A stretch of DNA of 64,000 bases, from NCBI RefSeq assembly GCF_013085545.1, contig NZ_CP039543.1, positions 4,309,322 to 4,373,321 on the forward strand, read 5' to 3'. Below, piece by piece: positions 52,924 to 62,852 of this stretch (position 1 is the stretch's first letter; every line of letters begins with the position of its first letter). The notes under the pieces were generated by a model, which saw only the letters and a program-made list of their open reading frames with translations, had not been told where the DNA came from and made no database searches. The position numbers and the translations under genes are program-made. Origin of the DNA: Oceanidesulfovibrio marinus. Lineage in GTDB: Bacteria > Desulfobacterota > Desulfovibrionia > Desulfovibrionales > Desulfovibrionaceae.

Positions 52924-54669
52924 CTAATCAGCAGGTTGGATGTCTTTGATCTGGAGTTCGATCTTAGGCACGCCGTCGTAGCGGTCGATTTTGGGGGTGA
53001 AGGCCACGCGCACCATGGTGCCTTTGATGGAGTCGGGCAGGGCGTTGGCTTTGCGCCAGTACTTGCCGCGGAGCTGGGCGCGGGCTGTTTTGTCGAGCAG
53101 CTCCAGGGAGGCGTGGATACGTTCCTTGCCGAAGCGTCGGAGGCCGAGGACTTCCACGGGGTTGGAGACGAAGACAGGCTCGGGGTTGCCCATGCCGTAG
53201 GGCTGGAGCAGATCGAGCTCTTTGAGCAGGGTGAAGTCGATGTCGGAGAAGGCCAGGGGCCGGTCCACGGTGAGCGAGTGGGCCAGCGGTTCCGGGCCGA
53301 GCTGTTCGAGCACCACGGCGTGGAAGGCGTTGCGGAGCTTTTCGACGTTCTCGCTTTCCAAGGCCAGGCCGGCGGCCTGGGTGTGGCCGCCGTAGCGGGT
53401 GAGCAGGTCGGCGCAGGCCGTGAGGCCGGCGTAAAGGTCGAAGTGGTGCGCCGAGCGGCCGGAGCCTTTGAGGTGGCCGTCTTCGGCGCAGAGCACCAGG
53501 GCGGGCTTGCCGGTCTGCTCCACGATGCGCGAGGCCACGATGCCCACCACGCCGGGGTGCCAGTCTTCGCCCCAGAGCACGAGGCCGAGCCGCTCGCTCT
53601 GGGTGGCGGCCTGGGCCAGGGCTTCCTTCAGAATGCGGTCTTCTTCGGCGCGGCGTTCCTTGTTGAGTGTTTCCAGCTTTTGGGCAAAGGGCCAGGCTGC
53701 GTCGAAGTCCGGGGCCAGGAGCATTTGCAGCGCGTCTTCGGCCAGGCCCATGCGGCCGGCCGCGTTGATGCGCGGAGTGAGTCCGAAGACGACCTGCCCG
53801 GCGCCGAGGGCGGCCTTGCGCGCGAAGCCGGACGCTTCCTTGAGCGCGGCCACGCCGGGCCGGGGCGCTTCGGCCACGAGGAGCAGCCCGTTCTTGGCCA
53901 GGATGCGGTTCTGGCCCTTGAGGTCCACCACGTCGGCCAGGGTGCCGAGGGAGACGAGATCCAGGAGCTCGCGCACGTCAAAGGCACCGTTGTTGGCGTC
54001 CGGTCCGAGCAGGCTGTTGACTGCGGCGGCGAGGAAGAAGGCCACACCGGCTCCGGCAAGGTTGCCCAGAGTGGGGCAGGGGATGGGCTCCAGCCGCGGA
54101 TTGAGGATAGCGTGGGCCGGGGGCAGCTCCGGCGGCGGGAGGTGGTGGTCCGTAACCACGACCTGCAGGCCCAGCTCCCGCGCGCGGGCGATGGCCGGGC
54201 TGTCGGCGATGCCGCAGTCCACGGTGACGAGGAGCTCGGCGCCCTGGGTGGCCAGAGCCTCCACGCCTTCGGGGTTCACGCCGTAGCCTTCCTCCTGGCG
54301 CGCGGGCAGATGGTGCAGCACGGAGACGCCGCGGCGGGTGAGGAAGCTGATGAGGATGGCCGAGGCGGTAACGCCGTCCACGTCATAGTCGCCCCACACG
54401 GCGATGGTGCGGCCCTGGCGCACAGCGTTGGCCACGATCTCGGCGGCCTGGGCCAGGGCGGGCCAGTCTGCCGGGCTGACGAGATGGCGCAGGCCGGGCG
54501 AGAGGTAGGTGTCCATGTCCGGCAGGGCCTCGATGCCGCGGCGCCAGAGCAGCTCCGTGACGATGGGCGAGACGTCGAGCGCTTCGGCGCGTTCGAGGAT
54601 TTCCGAGGGGGCTTCGGTGTACGACGCGCCGCTGGGCGTGTCGGGAGGCGTACGGTATTTCCAGCGCAT
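52924..54669 (-). CDS. recJ: Single-stranded-DNA-specific exonuclease RecJ
   Basis: A 581-aa 5'-3' exonuclease of the DHH family used in recombination and repair. Motifs present are VWGDYDVDGVTASAI (motif I), VTVDCGIAD, the DHH triad in VVTDHHLPPPELP, INAAGRMG, and the DHHA1 motif GGHTQAAGLAL. The OB-fold C-terminus follows. I chose the ATG at 54669 (weak AGGA upstream, MRWKYR); the longer frame is Arg/Ser-rich and not RecJ-like. It converges on lipA. Confidence 0.93.
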   Translation of the reverse strand: MRWKYRTPPDTPSGASYTEAPSEILERAEALDVSPIVTELLWRRGIEALPDMDTYLSPGLRHLVSPADWPALAQAAEIVANAVRQGRTIAVWGDYDVDGVTASAILISFLTRRGVSVLHHLPARQEEGYGVNPEGVEALATQGAELLVTVDCGIADSPAIARARELGLQVVVTDHHLPPPELPPAHAILNPRLEPIPCPTLGNLAGAGVAFFLAAAVNSLLGPDANNGAFDVRELLDLVSLGTLADVVDLKGQNRILAKNGLLLVAEAPRPGVAALKEASGFARKAALGAGQVVFGLTPRINAAGRMGLAEDALQMLLAPDFDAAWPFAQKLETLNKERRAEEDRILKEALAQAATQSERLGLVLWGEDWHPGVVGIVASRIVEQTGKPALVLCAEDGHLKGSGRSAHHFDLYAGLTACADLLTRYGGHTQAAGLALESENVEKLRNAFHAVVLEQLGPEPLAHSLTVDRPLAFSDIDFTLLKELDLLQPYGMGNPEPVFVSNPVEVLGLRRFGKERIHASLELLDKTARAQLRGKYWRKANALPDSIKGTMVRVAFTPKIDRYDGVPKIELQIKDIQPAD

Positions 54670-54852
54670 GAAAGGCAAATCCTGATGAGACCGGCGCGTG
54701 CGCCGGATGCTTGAGCGTCTGGCAGGCTGGCTGCGTTGCCGTAAAAAGCTCAACCCGTCGCGTATCGTGTATACGCGTTGGCCGTGAACTTTTCGTGTGC
54801 GCCAGCGTGATTGTTGAACAGCCTGCCGTGAGAGTATTTTTTCAACAGCGTC

Positions 54853-55716
54853 CTAGATGAGGGCGGCCGCGAGCTGGTCGATGGAGTCGTCGTCGAGCGC
54901 GTCGCCGCACAGGGCCGTCGTCTCGTCCAGGTCCCATTCCCAGTCGGCGAGGAGCGCCTCGGCCGGCCGGAGGAGCGGGACCGACGAGTCCTCAATCCAG
55001 TGGTGCATGGCGTCGGCCACGCAGATGACCGCGGCGTCGTCCTTGAAATCCCCGGCCAGGGCCGGGCTGTGGTGCCAGTTGAGCGGTTCGGTCAGCTCCC
55101 GGGGGAGGTTCCAGGAGTTCAGCGTCATGGCGCCGATGAGCCCGTGCTCCAGGCCCCAGTACTCCTCCTCGGCCAGGTTGTGTTGCAGACTCCGGTCCGC
55201 GGCGATGTCCTGGATGGCCAGCCAGTCCACGGGCCGGTGCAGGGCAGTGAGCAGCTTGCCGAAGTCGTGCAGCAGCCCGGCCGTGAAGAGGATGTCCGGG
55301 TCGCGCACCTGGCGTTTCTCGCCAAGGGTCTTGGCGATGACGCCGACGCTGAGCTGATGCCGCCAGTAGGGGCCGAGGCGGAAGGACTCCGGCAGGGTGT
55401 GGCGCACGGTAACGGCCTGGGCGCCGAGGATGAGCACGAGGTTGCGGATCTCCTTGAGCCCGAGCAGGGTGATAGCGCGGGACACGGAGCTGACCTTGGC
55501 CTGCAAGCCATAGAAGGCGGAGTTGGCCAGGGCCAGGATCTTGGTGGTCAGGCCCTGGTCGTGGGCGATGGTCTGGGCGATTTCGTCCATGGAGGCGCGG
55601 GAGGACTCGCCCGTCATGCCGAAGAGGTCGCGCAACAGCGAAAGGGAGTAGGGCAGGTCCTGCTTGACGTTGCTCAGCTCCGCCAGAAAATCCTGTCCGT
55701 GTTGCTGGTCGGTCAT
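54853..55716 (-). CDS. HDOD-domain signalling protein
   Basis: A 287-aa protein. The HDOD region spans about residues 20-215 (PYSLSLLRDLFG, GLTTKILALANSAFYGLQAK, AITLLGLKEIRNLVLILGAQ), and LLHDFGKLL keeps an HD pair. HDOD proteins are non-enzymatic or weakly enzymatic HD-fold signalling modules linked to motility and development. It overlaps the TPR gene by 4 nt (ATGA) at the end of a five-gene string. Confidence 0.88.
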   Translation of the reverse strand: MTDQQHGQDFLAELSNVKQDLPYSLSLLRDLFGMTGESSRASMDEIAQTIAHDQGLTTKILALANSAFYGLQAKVSSVSRAITLLGLKEIRNLVLILGAQAVTVRHTLPESFRLGPYWRHQLSVGVIAKTLGEKRQVRDPDILFTAGLLHDFGKLLTALHRPVDWLAIQDIAADRSLQHNLAEEEYWGLEHGLIGAMTLNSWNLPRELTEPLNWHHSPALAGDFKDDAAVICVADAMHHWIEDSSVPLLRPAEALLADWEWDLDETTALCGDALDDDSIDQLAAALI

Positions 55717-56621
55717 TCAGGCTCTCCCTGTTCATCCGGCTGTCCGCGTTCACCTGCGTCCGGCGTTTCCGCAGGCGGGGCGCCGGCTTCGGCCAGGGTG
55801 GCGTCATCCAGCAGGTTCTTGTCCTTGAGCCACTGGAGGAACTGCGTGGCCGCCTCGTGCTCGGGATCGAGCTCCAGCGCCTTGCTCAGGTAGTGGGCGG
55901 TGTCGGCGATCTGGTGCTTCTCGAAGTAGGCTCGGGCGATGTTGTAGTAGAGGTTCTCGTCCGCCGTGGCCAGGGACTCGGCCCGGCTGTAGTACTCCAG
56001 GGCCTGGTCGTACATCTTGTTCTTGCGCAGGTTGATGCCGAAGTCGTTGAACAGATGCTTGTGCTCGGGCTCGAAGGCGGCGTCCAGCTTGACCAGGCGC
56101 TCGAAGATGTTGTCGGCCTTTTCGCTCTCCCCGCGCTCCAGGTAAGTAAGCCCCAGGCCGAAGTTGGCGCGCACGTTGTCCACGTCCACCTCCAGCGCCT
56201 TCTGGAATTTGTTTTCGGCCGAGAAGTGCTCGCCCTTTTCGCGGTGCTTTTCGCCTTCCTCGATCTTCTGGTTGAGGTTGCGGATGGCCGGGTACACGGT
56301 CTGTACGTAGTACTCGGGCTCGGGCGAGAATTTGGTGATGAGGTCGTCCTTGGCGATCTTGCGCTTGGGACCGGAGGGCACGAAGTTGACGTTGATGGGT
56401 TGGATCTCCACCACGCCGTCGTCGAGCTCCTTGGCCATCCAGAAGGTTTTCTGAATGGTCTTGCGCACGGACGTGCCCGTGCCCACCTTCTGCACGCTCT
56501 GCGAGGAGAAGATGCCGTAGATTTTTTCACGATGGTCCGCGGACGAGGGATGGCCGTGTTGCGTGCCGTGATCGCCCTGGGGATCGTGAGGCGTGTTGTT
56601 GTGGTCGCTTTCGGCCGTCAT
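55713..56621 (-). CDS. Tetratricopeptide-repeat protein
   Basis: A 302-aa soluble protein. The N-terminus is His/Asp-rich and disordered, followed by a conserved segment (REKIYGIFSSQSVQKVGTGT, VRKTIQKTFWMAKELDDG). About four TPR units follow (from HFSAENKFQKALEVDVDNVR to ADTAHYLSKALELDPEHEAA). The acidic proline-rich C-terminus is likely flexible. The ATG at 56621 has GGAG 7 nt upstream. It is probably a scaffold; its conserved position beside HDOD and gmk suggests a shared process, not identified. Confidence 0.85.
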   Translation of the reverse strand: MTAESDHNNTPHDPQGDHGTQHGHPSSADHREKIYGIFSSQSVQKVGTGTSVRKTIQKTFWMAKELDDGVVEIQPINVNFVPSGPKRKIAKDDLITKFSPEPEYYVQTVYPAIRNLNQKIEEGEKHREKGEHFSAENKFQKALEVDVDNVRANFGLGLTYLERGESEKADNIFERLVKLDAAFEPEHKHLFNDFGINLRKNKMYDQALEYYSRAESLATADENLYYNIARAYFEKHQIADTAHYLSKALELDPEHEAATQFLQWLKDKNLLDDATLAEAGAPPAETPDAGERGQPDEQGEPE

Positions 56622-56625
56622 GGGT

Positions 56626-57249
56626 CTACTCCGTCTTCCATTGTTCCAGGAGCTTGTCCACCAGCCCGACATGGGCGCCGCGGCGTTGCGCCTGGGCCAG
56701 ATACACGGCGCGCAGCTCGTCGTACGCCGTGTCGAGCGCATCATTGACCACGTAGTAGTCGAACTCTTTGGCCATGGCTATTTCCTGCTCGGCGTTGCGC
56801 ATGCGCGTGGCCACCACGTCGTCCGGGTCCTTGCCGCGGCCGGTGAGGCGTTCCAGAAGCGCCGCCCGCGAAGGAGGCAGGATGAACACGTAAGCGCCGG
56901 TGAGCCAGCGTTTGAGCGAGAGCGCGCCCTGGACGTCAATGTCGAAAAGGACGTCGCGCCCCTGCTGCAGGTTGGCCACCACGGACGCCATGGGCGTGCC
57001 GTAACAGTTGTCATGTACGCGGGCCCACTCCGCAAAGAACCCCTCGGCCACGAGCGCCTCGAAGCGCTCCATGGTGACAAAATGGTAGTCCACACCGTCT
57101 TTTTCGCCTTCGCGGGGATCGCGCGTGGTGTAGGAGATGGAGTAGGCAAAGCGGTCGAACTCGCTGGTGAGGCGTTTGACCAGGGTGGTTTTGCCGGCTC
57201 CCGAGGGGGCGGAAAGGATAAGGGCTATGCCGGGGCGGGGGGTGTTCAT
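56626..57249 (-). CDS. gmk: Guanylate kinase
   Basis: A 207-aa GMP kinase (GMP + ATP to GDP + ADP). P-loop [12 protein letters not shown] is followed by [20 protein letters not shown], with the GMP-binding Ser/Arg/Tyr, and [10 protein letters not shown]. The length is standard. It overlaps the remA-like gene by 4 nt and precedes the TPR gene by 4 nt. Confidence 0.96.
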   Translation of the reverse strand: MNTPRPGIALILSAPSGAGKTTLVKRLTSEFDRFAYSISYTTRDPREGEKDGVDYHFVTMERFEALVAEGFFAEWARVHDNCYGTPMASVVANLQQGRDVLFDIDVQGALSLKRWLTGAYVFILPPSRAALLERLTGRGKDPDDVVATRMRNAEQEIAMAKEFDYYVVNDALDTAYDELRAVYLAQAQRRGAHVGLVDKLLEQWKTE

Positions 57250-57500
57250 TCTTCGCTTTCCTGTGCAAAACGCTGCCCCAGCGTATCGGCCTGGATGGCC
57301 GAAAGGAGCACGTGATTCGAGTCTGTAATGATGATGGATCGTGTCTTGCGGCCCTGGGTGGCGTCCACGAGCCTGCCTGCCTGGCGGGCGTCTTCCCGCA
57401 GCCGGCGCATGGGCGAGGACGTGGGCGTGACAATGGACACCACGCGGCTGGCGACAACGTAGTTGCCGAAACCGATATTCAGGAGCTTGACGGGGCGCAT
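57246..57500 (-). CDS. RemA-like protein (DUF370)
   Basis: An 84-aa protein of the RemA/DUF370 family ([58 protein letters not shown]). In Bacillus RemA is a DNA-binding activator of matrix genes. In deltaproteobacteria it is regularly beside yicC and gmk, with unknown function. The ATG at 57500 follows the yicC stop by 17 nt. Confidence 0.92.
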   Translation of the reverse strand: MRPVKLLNIGFGNYVVASRVVSIVTPTSSPMRRLREDARQAGRLVDATQGRKTRSIIITDSNHVLLSAIQADTLGQRFAQESEE

Positions 57501-57517
57501 GGTGTACAACCTACATA

Positions 57518-58420
57518 TTATTCAAGATTCTGCACCTGTTCACGGCACTTTTCAAGCTCGGCCTTGAAGTCCACGGCCATGTGTGAGACCTGCGGGTCCT
57601 GGGCCTTGTTGCCGCAGGTGTTAATCTCCCGGAAACATTCCTGAAGTGTGAAGTCGAGCCGCTTGCCGCACTCGCCGCCGGCCTCCAGAAGCTCGGCCAT
57701 GAGGTTGAGGTGGGCCTTGAGCCGCGTCAGTTCCTCGCTCACGTCCAGCTTGTCGGAGAGGACGGCGACCTCCTGCAGGAGCATGTTCTCGTCCGGGGCG
57801 AGGTCGTGCTTGGCCAGAAAAGCAGTGAGGCGCTCCTCGATGGCCTTGGCCTTTTCCGGCCCCAGCTCGACCACACGCGCGGAGATATCGCCGTGCAGGC
57901 TCTTGAGCGTGGCCAGGCGCGAGGTGAGGTCGGCGTACAGGCTCTCGCCCTCCTTGGCGCGCGAGGCATTCCAGTCGTCCAGGGCGTCGGAAAGACCCTG
58001 TGACAGGCTCTCGGCCATGGTCGCGTCCACGCCGCTGGAGTCCTCCTCCCAGAGGCTGGAGATGTTGAAAAAGCGGTTGTAGTCCGGCAGGAAGTCCAGG
58101 CCGTCATTCTCGGCCAGGGCGCGGACTTCTTCGGTCATGGCGCGGACCAGCGGGCGGTTGAGTCGCACGCCCAGGAGGTCCGGCCGGTAGATGGAAAGAT
58201 GGAGATATATCTCGACCCGGCCGCGCGAGGCCTTGGTGCGGACCAGGCCTTCCCACTCCTGCTCCAGGCTGCGCACGCTGGGGGGCATGCGCCATTTTGT
58301 GTCAAGGTGGCGGCTGTTTACGCTTTTTATTTCCCATGTATAGGACCAGCCCGGGCCGGCGTTGGCGACGTCGCCGCCTGCCTGTGTGGAGGACCGTCCA
58401 TATCCTGTCATGCTGCGCAC
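57518..58420 (-). CDS. yicC: YicC-family endoribonuclease
   Basis: A 300-aa protein starting at GTG 58420 (AAGGAG 7 nt upstream), reading RSMTGYGRS, the universal N-terminus of the family. Other matches are [34 protein letters not shown] and [20 protein letters not shown] with [20 protein letters not shown] at the end. YicC proteins are RNA endonucleases acting in RNA turnover. It is the first gene of the yicC-remA-gmk-TPR-HDOD string. Confidence 0.93.
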   Translation of the reverse strand: MRSMTGYGRSSTQAGGDVANAGPGWSYTWEIKSVNSRHLDTKWRMPPSVRSLEQEWEGLVRTKASRGRVEIYLHLSIYRPDLLGVRLNRPLVRAMTEEVRALAENDGLDFLPDYNRFFNISSLWEEDSSGVDATMAESLSQGLSDALDDWNASRAKEGESLYADLTSRLATLKSLHGDISARVVELGPEKAKAIEERLTAFLAKHDLAPDENMLLQEVAVLSDKLDVSEELTRLKAHLNLMAELLEAGGECGKRLDFTLQECFREINTCGNKAQDPQVSHMAVDFKAELEKCREQVQNLE

Positions 58421-58508
58421 GTTTCGTGCTCCTTTGCTGTCATTCAAGTGCTTTATAATAGATTTCGGGCGCCTGGACAAGCGGAAGGCGCTCCATCCAG
58501 GCGGAAGG

Positions 58509-59825
58509 TCATGGCGTGATGCGGGTGACGACCAGCGTCTCGTTGCGCACGCCCACGGGCCGTGCCGGGATCAGCCGACCCACCAGCGAAGGCTCCAACG
58601 TCTGGTCGAACACGCAGCTCAGGTACGTCTCCGAGGTACCCCTGGCTGTAGTGGCAGGGGTGGACGCGGCGTCTCCTGCGGACTCCAGCGCCACGGTCAC
58701 GGCGTCCAGCTCCGTCTCGGCGTGCAGGAACGTGCGCTTCTTCTCCGCGGCGATGCCACGCAGAACCGCGGCGCGGCGTTTTTTCTCCTGAGGCGGCACA
58801 TCATCACGCATGCCCGCTGCCACGGTGCCTTTTCTTGGCGAGAAAGGGAAGACATGCGCGTAGGTCAGTGGCAGGGCGCGGCAGAACTCCTCGCTCCTGG
58901 CGAAGTCCTCCGCGCTCTCGCCGGGGAAGCCTACGATGACGTCCACGCCCAGGCCAAAGCGCGGCCAGGTTGCGGAAAGCTCTTCCACAAAATGTTGAAT
59001 CTGCTCCGGCGTGTAGTGGCTGCGGCGCATGGCGGACAGCACGCCGGGGCTGGCGCTTTGCAGGGAGACGTGCAGGTGCGGGCAGACCAGCGAGCAGCCG
59101 GCGATGGTCTCCAGGCCGGCGTCGGTGAGCAGCGAGGGGTCCAGCGAGGAAAGGCGCAGCCGTGCGCGGCCGGTCCACTCCGGCGCAAGCGCGGCGTCCA
59201 GCGCTGCGAGGAGGCTCCAGAAATCGCTCGGTGGATCGAGGTCCGGCCCGTACTGGCGCAGGTTCACGCCGCTGAGCATGATCTCGCGCACGCCGGAGCC
59301 GAGCAGCCGTCGCGCCTCGGCAATGACGGCGTCGGCCGGGCGGCTCACCGGGCCGCCGCGGGCGCGCGGCACGATGCAGTAGGCGCAGTTGTGGGAGCAG
59401 CCGTCCTGGACCACCAGATTGCCGCGGGCGCGCTCCGCCCCGGTCACGTGGAACTCTGTGGGAACTGTGGTGTTGGGAGATGCCGCCGCGGCGGCGTAGC
59501 GTGTGAGCAGCGCCGTCTTCTGCTTCTGGGGAACAATCTCGCTGACGCCGGCCAAGTCGGACAGCTCGTCGCGGCAGGCCTCGGCCGCGCAGCCCGTGAG
59601 CACGATGCGCGCCTTCGGGTTCTCGCGCACCAGGCGGGAGACGCGCTGGCGCAGGTCGCGGATGGCGCGGGCCGTGACCGCGCAGGAGTTCACCAGCAGC
59701 ATGTGGGCCGTGGCCGGATCATCCGTCTCCTCCAGCCCGGCGGCGCGCCACGCCTCGCGCAGGGCCTGGCTCTCGTACTGATTCACCTTGCAGCCCATGG
59801 TCACGATGTGGAAGCGCTGCGTCAT
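58509..59825 (-). CDS. mtaB: tRNA t6A37 methylthiotransferase MtaB
   Basis: A 438-aa radical SAM methylthiotransferase. N-terminal UPF0004 domain cysteines are in TMGCKVNQYES, NSCAVTARA and LTGCAAEA. The radical SAM motif is CSHNCAYCIVPRARG, followed by SGVNLRQYG. The C-terminal TRAM-like domain is present. MtaB modifies t6A at position 37 of ANN-decoding tRNAs. It overlaps mnmA by 4 nt, placing two tRNA-thiolation enzymes together. Confidence 0.92.
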   Translation of the reverse strand: MTQRFHIVTMGCKVNQYESQALREAWRAAGLEETDDPATAHMLLVNSCAVTARAIRDLRQRVSRLVRENPKARIVLTGCAAEACRDELSDLAGVSEIVPQKQKTALLTRYAAAAASPNTTVPTEFHVTGAERARGNLVVQDGCSHNCAYCIVPRARGGPVSRPADAVIAEARRLLGSGVREIMLSGVNLRQYGPDLDPPSDFWSLLAALDAALAPEWTGRARLRLSSLDPSLLTDAGLETIAGCSLVCPHLHVSLQSASPGVLSAMRRSHYTPEQIQHFVEELSATWPRFGLGVDVIVGFPGESAEDFARSEEFCRALPLTYAHVFPFSPRKGTVAAGMRDDVPPQEKKRRAAVLRGIAAEKKRTFLHAETELDAVTVALESAGDAASTPATTARGTSETYLSCVFDQTLEPSLVGRLIPARPVGVRNETLVVTRITP

Positions 59826-61027
59826 GCCGGCGTCTCTGTGGTGATGATGCCGCCGGCAAGCACCCGGCCGGAAGCGTCGTACACCGCAGCCACCTGCCCG
59901 GCTGCCGGCAGGGAGCGCGGCGTATCAAAGCGGATGTCGAGCCGGTCCTGCCCATACGACACACGAGCCGGCGCTGCCTGCTGGCGATAGCGCGTCTTGA
60001 CCAGGGTCTTCTCAGGCCACTCAGTGGGCGGGACGAGCAAGTTCACCTGCCGGGCCGTGCAGCTGGCCGCCGTGGTCAGCTCCTTGGAGCCCACGATCAG
60101 TGCGTTGCGGGGCTGGTCCTTGCCGAGCACGTACAGGGGCTCCGCGTACGCCACGCCGATGCCGCGGCGCTGGCCTGGCGTGTAGCGGTGCAGCCCGCCA
60201 TGCGTGCCCAGGCGTTCTCCGCTGGGCAGCTCGATGGGGCCGGCGTCGCAGAGCTCGGGCTGCCGCGCCTCGATAAAGGCCACATAGTCGTCGTCCGGCA
60301 CAAAGCAGACCTCCTGGCTCTCGCCAGGCGCGGGCGGGGTGAGGCCGCGTTCCTGCAAGGCGGCCATGGTGTCACGCTTATAGCGCTCGCCCAGGGGAAA
60401 GATGGCGCAGGCCAGGGCGCGTTCCGGCACCAGAGACAGGAAGTAGGACTGGTCCTTGGCCGGGTCGGCACCGCAAAACAAGGCCGTGCGCTCCGGACCG
60501 TGCTCCAGCCTGGCGTAGTGGCCCGTGGCGATGTGCGACGCGCCGTGGCCGCGGGCCTCGTCCAGCAGCAGGCCGAACTTCACCTCGCGATTGCAGAGCG
60601 CACACGGATTGGGCGTGCGGCCGGCAGCGTACTCCGCCACAAACGGCCGGATGACCGCCTCTTCAAACCGGTCGCGTACGTCCGCGACCACCAGGCGCAC
60701 GCTGAGCAAGGCGCAGACACGCTCCAGGTCCGCGCACAACCGCTGGTCCGCCTCGCGGATGAAAAGCCCATGGATGGCGATGACATTGTCCGGGCCGTAC
60801 GTCTCCACCAGCAACGCCAGCGCCAGAAGACTGTCCCGACCGCCCGAGACCGCCACCGCGACCCGGCGCGGCTGGTGGGGGACGCTGTCCCCCAAGCCCC
60901 CTGCCAGGGGAACACTGTTCCCCTGGACCCCAGAAAAGGGTCCAGGGAGCCCTGCTCCCTGGCGGGTGCCCGAGGGCAGAGCCCTCGGAATATTGGGGCG
61001 AGTCAAGGCGTCCATATTCTTGGACAC
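59822..61027 (-). CDS. mnmA: tRNA 2-thiouridylase MnmA with an in-frame palindromic element at the N-terminus
   Basis: A 401-aa enzyme making s2U34 in tRNA. The PP-loop is VAVAVSGGRDSLLALAL (Arg where most have Val), and catalytic cysteines are in NPCALCNREVKFG and GESQEVCFV. The start is GTG 61027 (AGGAG 4 nt before it, overlapping the gatA stop) or ATG 61015. About residues 14-50 are encoded by palindromic copy B, so the PP-loop begins near residue 56 rather than near 5. No ATG, GTG or TTG occurs after the element except a GTG inside the PP-loop strand. Translation must therefore pass through the element. Whether the extension is cleaved or tolerated is unknown. Confidence 0.9.
   Translation of the reverse strand: MSKNMDALTRPNIPRALPSGTRQGAGLPGPFSGVQGNSVPLAGGLGDSVPHQPRRVAVAVSGGRDSLLALALLVETYGPDNVIAIHGLFIREADQRLCADLERVCALLSVRLVVADVRDRFEEAVIRPFVAEYAAGRTPNPCALCNREVKFGLLLDEARGHGASHIATGHYARLEHGPERTALFCGADPAKDQSYFLSLVPERALACAIFPLGERYKRDTMAALQERGLTPPAPGESQEVCFVPDDDYVAFIEARQPELCDAGPIELPSGERLGTHGGLHRYTPGQRRGIGVAYAEPLYVLGKDQPRNALIVGSKELTTAASCTARQVNLLVPPTEWPEKTLVKTRYRQQAAPARVSYGQDRLDIRFDTPRSLPAAGQVAAVYDASGRVLAGGIITTETPA
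60877..60989. repeat. Composite palindromic element, copy B, inside mnmA
   Basis: Four hairpins: GGGGGAC-GCT-GTCCCCC (60877-60893), CCAGGGGAAC-ACT-GTTCCCCTGG (60904-60926), CCAGGGAG-CCCTG-CTCCCTGG (60942-60962) and CCGAGGGC-AGA-GCCCTCGG (60970-60988). The spacer CCCCAGAAAAGGG is between the middle two. It has no stop codon in the mnmA frame and encodes a Gly/Pro/Ser-rich segment. Confidence 0.85.
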
Positions 61028-61034
61028 GAGACTC

Positions 61035-62507
61035 CTATCCGGGAATACCAGCCGGCTGTCCGATGGGTTCCACGGCCTGCTCCAGCAGGTGCGCGGTTTG
61101 GAAGAGGGTGGTCTCGTCAAAGGACTTGCCGATGAGTTGCAGGCCCACGGGCATGCCGGATTCGCCGCCGCGGCCCACGGGCAGCACGAGGCCGGGCAGG
61201 CCGGCGAGGTTGATGGACAGGGTGAAGATGTCCATGAGGTACATTTTGAGTGGGTCGTCCGTGAGCGCGCCGAGTGGCCAGGCCACGGTGGGCGAGGTAG
61301 CGCCGGCGAGCACGTCGCAGCCGTCCAGGGCGGCCAGGAAGTCGTCGCGGATGCGGCGGCGGACCTGCGCGGCCTTGCGGTAGTAGGCGTCGTAGTAGCC
61401 GGCGGAAAGGACGTAGGTGCCGATCATGATGCGGCGCTGGACCTCGTCGCCGAAGCCTTCGGTGCGGGAGCGCACGTAGAGGTCCATGAGGTCCTCGGGC
61501 TTTTCGGCGCGGCGGCCGTAGCGCACGCCATCGAAGCGGGCGAGGTTGGAGCTCGCCTCGGCCATGGCGATGATGTAGTAGGTGGGCACCGCGTACTTGG
61601 TCAGCGGCAGGGAGACCTCTTTGAGGGTGGCGCCGAGATCCTTGAGTGTGTCCAGACTTTTGGACAGGGTGCGCTCCACCTCGGGGTCCAGGCCTTCGCC
61701 CCAGTACTCCTTGGGCAGGCCCACGGTGAGGCCCTTCAGGTCGCCGCGCTCAGCCAGCAACCTGGCGTAGGGCTCCACGGGACAGTCTACGCTGGTGGAG
61801 TCCTTGGTGTCGTGGCCAGCCATGGTTTCCAGCATGATGGCGGCGTCCTCCACGGTGCGGCCAAAGGGGCCGGCCTGGTCCAGGGAGGAGCCGTAGGCCA
61901 CCAGGCCGTAGCGCGAGACGCGGCCGTAGGTGGGCTTGATGCCGACGCAGCCGCAGAGGGAAGCGGGCAGGCGGATGGAGCCGCCGGTGTCCGTGCCCAC
62001 GGAGGCGTAACACTGGTTGGCGCTGACCGTGGCGGCGGAGCCGCCGGAGGAGCCGCCGGGGATGCGGTCGGTATCCCAGGGGTTGCGGGTGACGCCGTAG
62101 TACGAGGTCTCTGTGGAGGAGCCCATGGCGAACTCGTCCAGGTTGGCTTTGCCGATGATGATCGCGCCGGCGTCCAGAAGTTTGGACACCAGGTGCGCGT
62201 CGTAGAAGGGCACGAAGTTTTCCAGGATGCGCGATCCGCAGGTGTTGGTAACGCCGGAGACGCAGATGAGGTCCTTGATGGCGATGGGCACGCCCCAGAG
62301 CGGCTTGTCCGGGTCAGGGCCGGCGGCGTCCAGGGCGTCGGCGCGGGCGCGGGCCTCCTCGGGCATGGGCCGGGTCAGGGCGTTGAGCGTGGCGTCGGTG
62401 GCTTCGATGCGGTCGAGGCAGGCGTCCACAACCTCGCGGGCGCTCACTTCCTTGCGCGCCAGCTTCTCACGGACGTTCTTCAGACTCAGGGTAACGAGAT
62501 CGGACAT
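61035..62507 (-). CDS. gatA: Glutamyl-tRNA(Gln)/aspartyl-tRNA(Asn) amidotransferase subunit A
   Basis: A 490-aa amidase of the GatCAB complex that converts misacylated Glu-tRNA(Gln) or Asp-tRNA(Asn). The Ser-Ser-Lys triad regions are intact: [15 protein letters not shown] (Lys), then [13 protein letters not shown] and [16 protein letters not shown] (Ser). The length is standard. It lies 45 nt after gatC. No gatB is in the window. mnmA follows within 8 nt. Confidence 0.96.
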   Translation of the reverse strand: MSDLVTLSLKNVREKLARKEVSAREVVDACLDRIEATDATLNALTRPMPEEARARADALDAAGPDPDKPLWGVPIAIKDLICVSGVTNTCGSRILENFVPFYDAHLVSKLLDAGAIIIGKANLDEFAMGSSTETSYYGVTRNPWDTDRIPGGSSGGSAATVSANQCYASVGTDTGGSIRLPASLCGCVGIKPTYGRVSRYGLVAYGSSLDQAGPFGRTVEDAAIMLETMAGHDTKDSTSVDCPVEPYARLLAERGDLKGLTVGLPKEYWGEGLDPEVERTLSKSLDTLKDLGATLKEVSLPLTKYAVPTYYIIAMAEASSNLARFDGVRYGRRAEKPEDLMDLYVRSRTEGFGDEVQRRIMIGTYVLSAGYYDAYYRKAAQVRRRIRDDFLAALDGCDVLAGATSPTVAWPLGALTDDPLKMYLMDIFTLSINLAGLPGLVLPVGRGGESGMPVGLQLIGKSFDETTLFQTAHLLEQAVEPIGQPAGIPG

Positions 62508-62552
62508 TGTCGGCTCTGGAAAAGGCTTATTCGTCTGAGGTGGTGCGGCGGA

Positions 62553-62852
62553 TCAGACGATCTTGGGAACGATGTAGAACGCGCCGTCATCCTGGGGCGC
62601 GTTGGAAAGGATCTGCTCGCGGGTGGCGCGGCGTTCGGCCGTATCCTCGCGGAACACTGTTTCATGCTCCACCGGGGAGTAGAGCGGTTCCACGCCGGTC
62701 ACGTCCACCTCGGCGAGGATCTCCATGTGGCCGAGGATGTCGCCGAGCTGGCCGGCGTAGAGCGTGAGCTTCTCCGGGGAAGGCGCAAGCCGGGCCAGGC
62801 GGGCGATGCGGGCCACTTCTTCGGTGGAAAGGGACTGTTGATTCTGGCTCAT
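62553..62852 (-). CDS. gatC: Glutamyl-tRNA(Gln) amidotransferase subunit C
   Basis: A 99-aa GatC that stabilises the GatCAB complex (STEEVARIARLARLAPSPEK, LGDILGHMEILAEVDVTGVE, then DGAFYIVPKIV at the end). The ATG at 62852 overlaps the upstream gene stop by 4 nt. The longer open frame upstream is a shadow of that gene. Confidence 0.94.
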   Translation of the reverse strand: MSQNQQSLSTEEVARIARLARLAPSPEKLTLYAGQLGDILGHMEILAEVDVTGVEPLYSPVEHETVFREDTAERRATREQILSNAPQDDGAFYIVPKIV

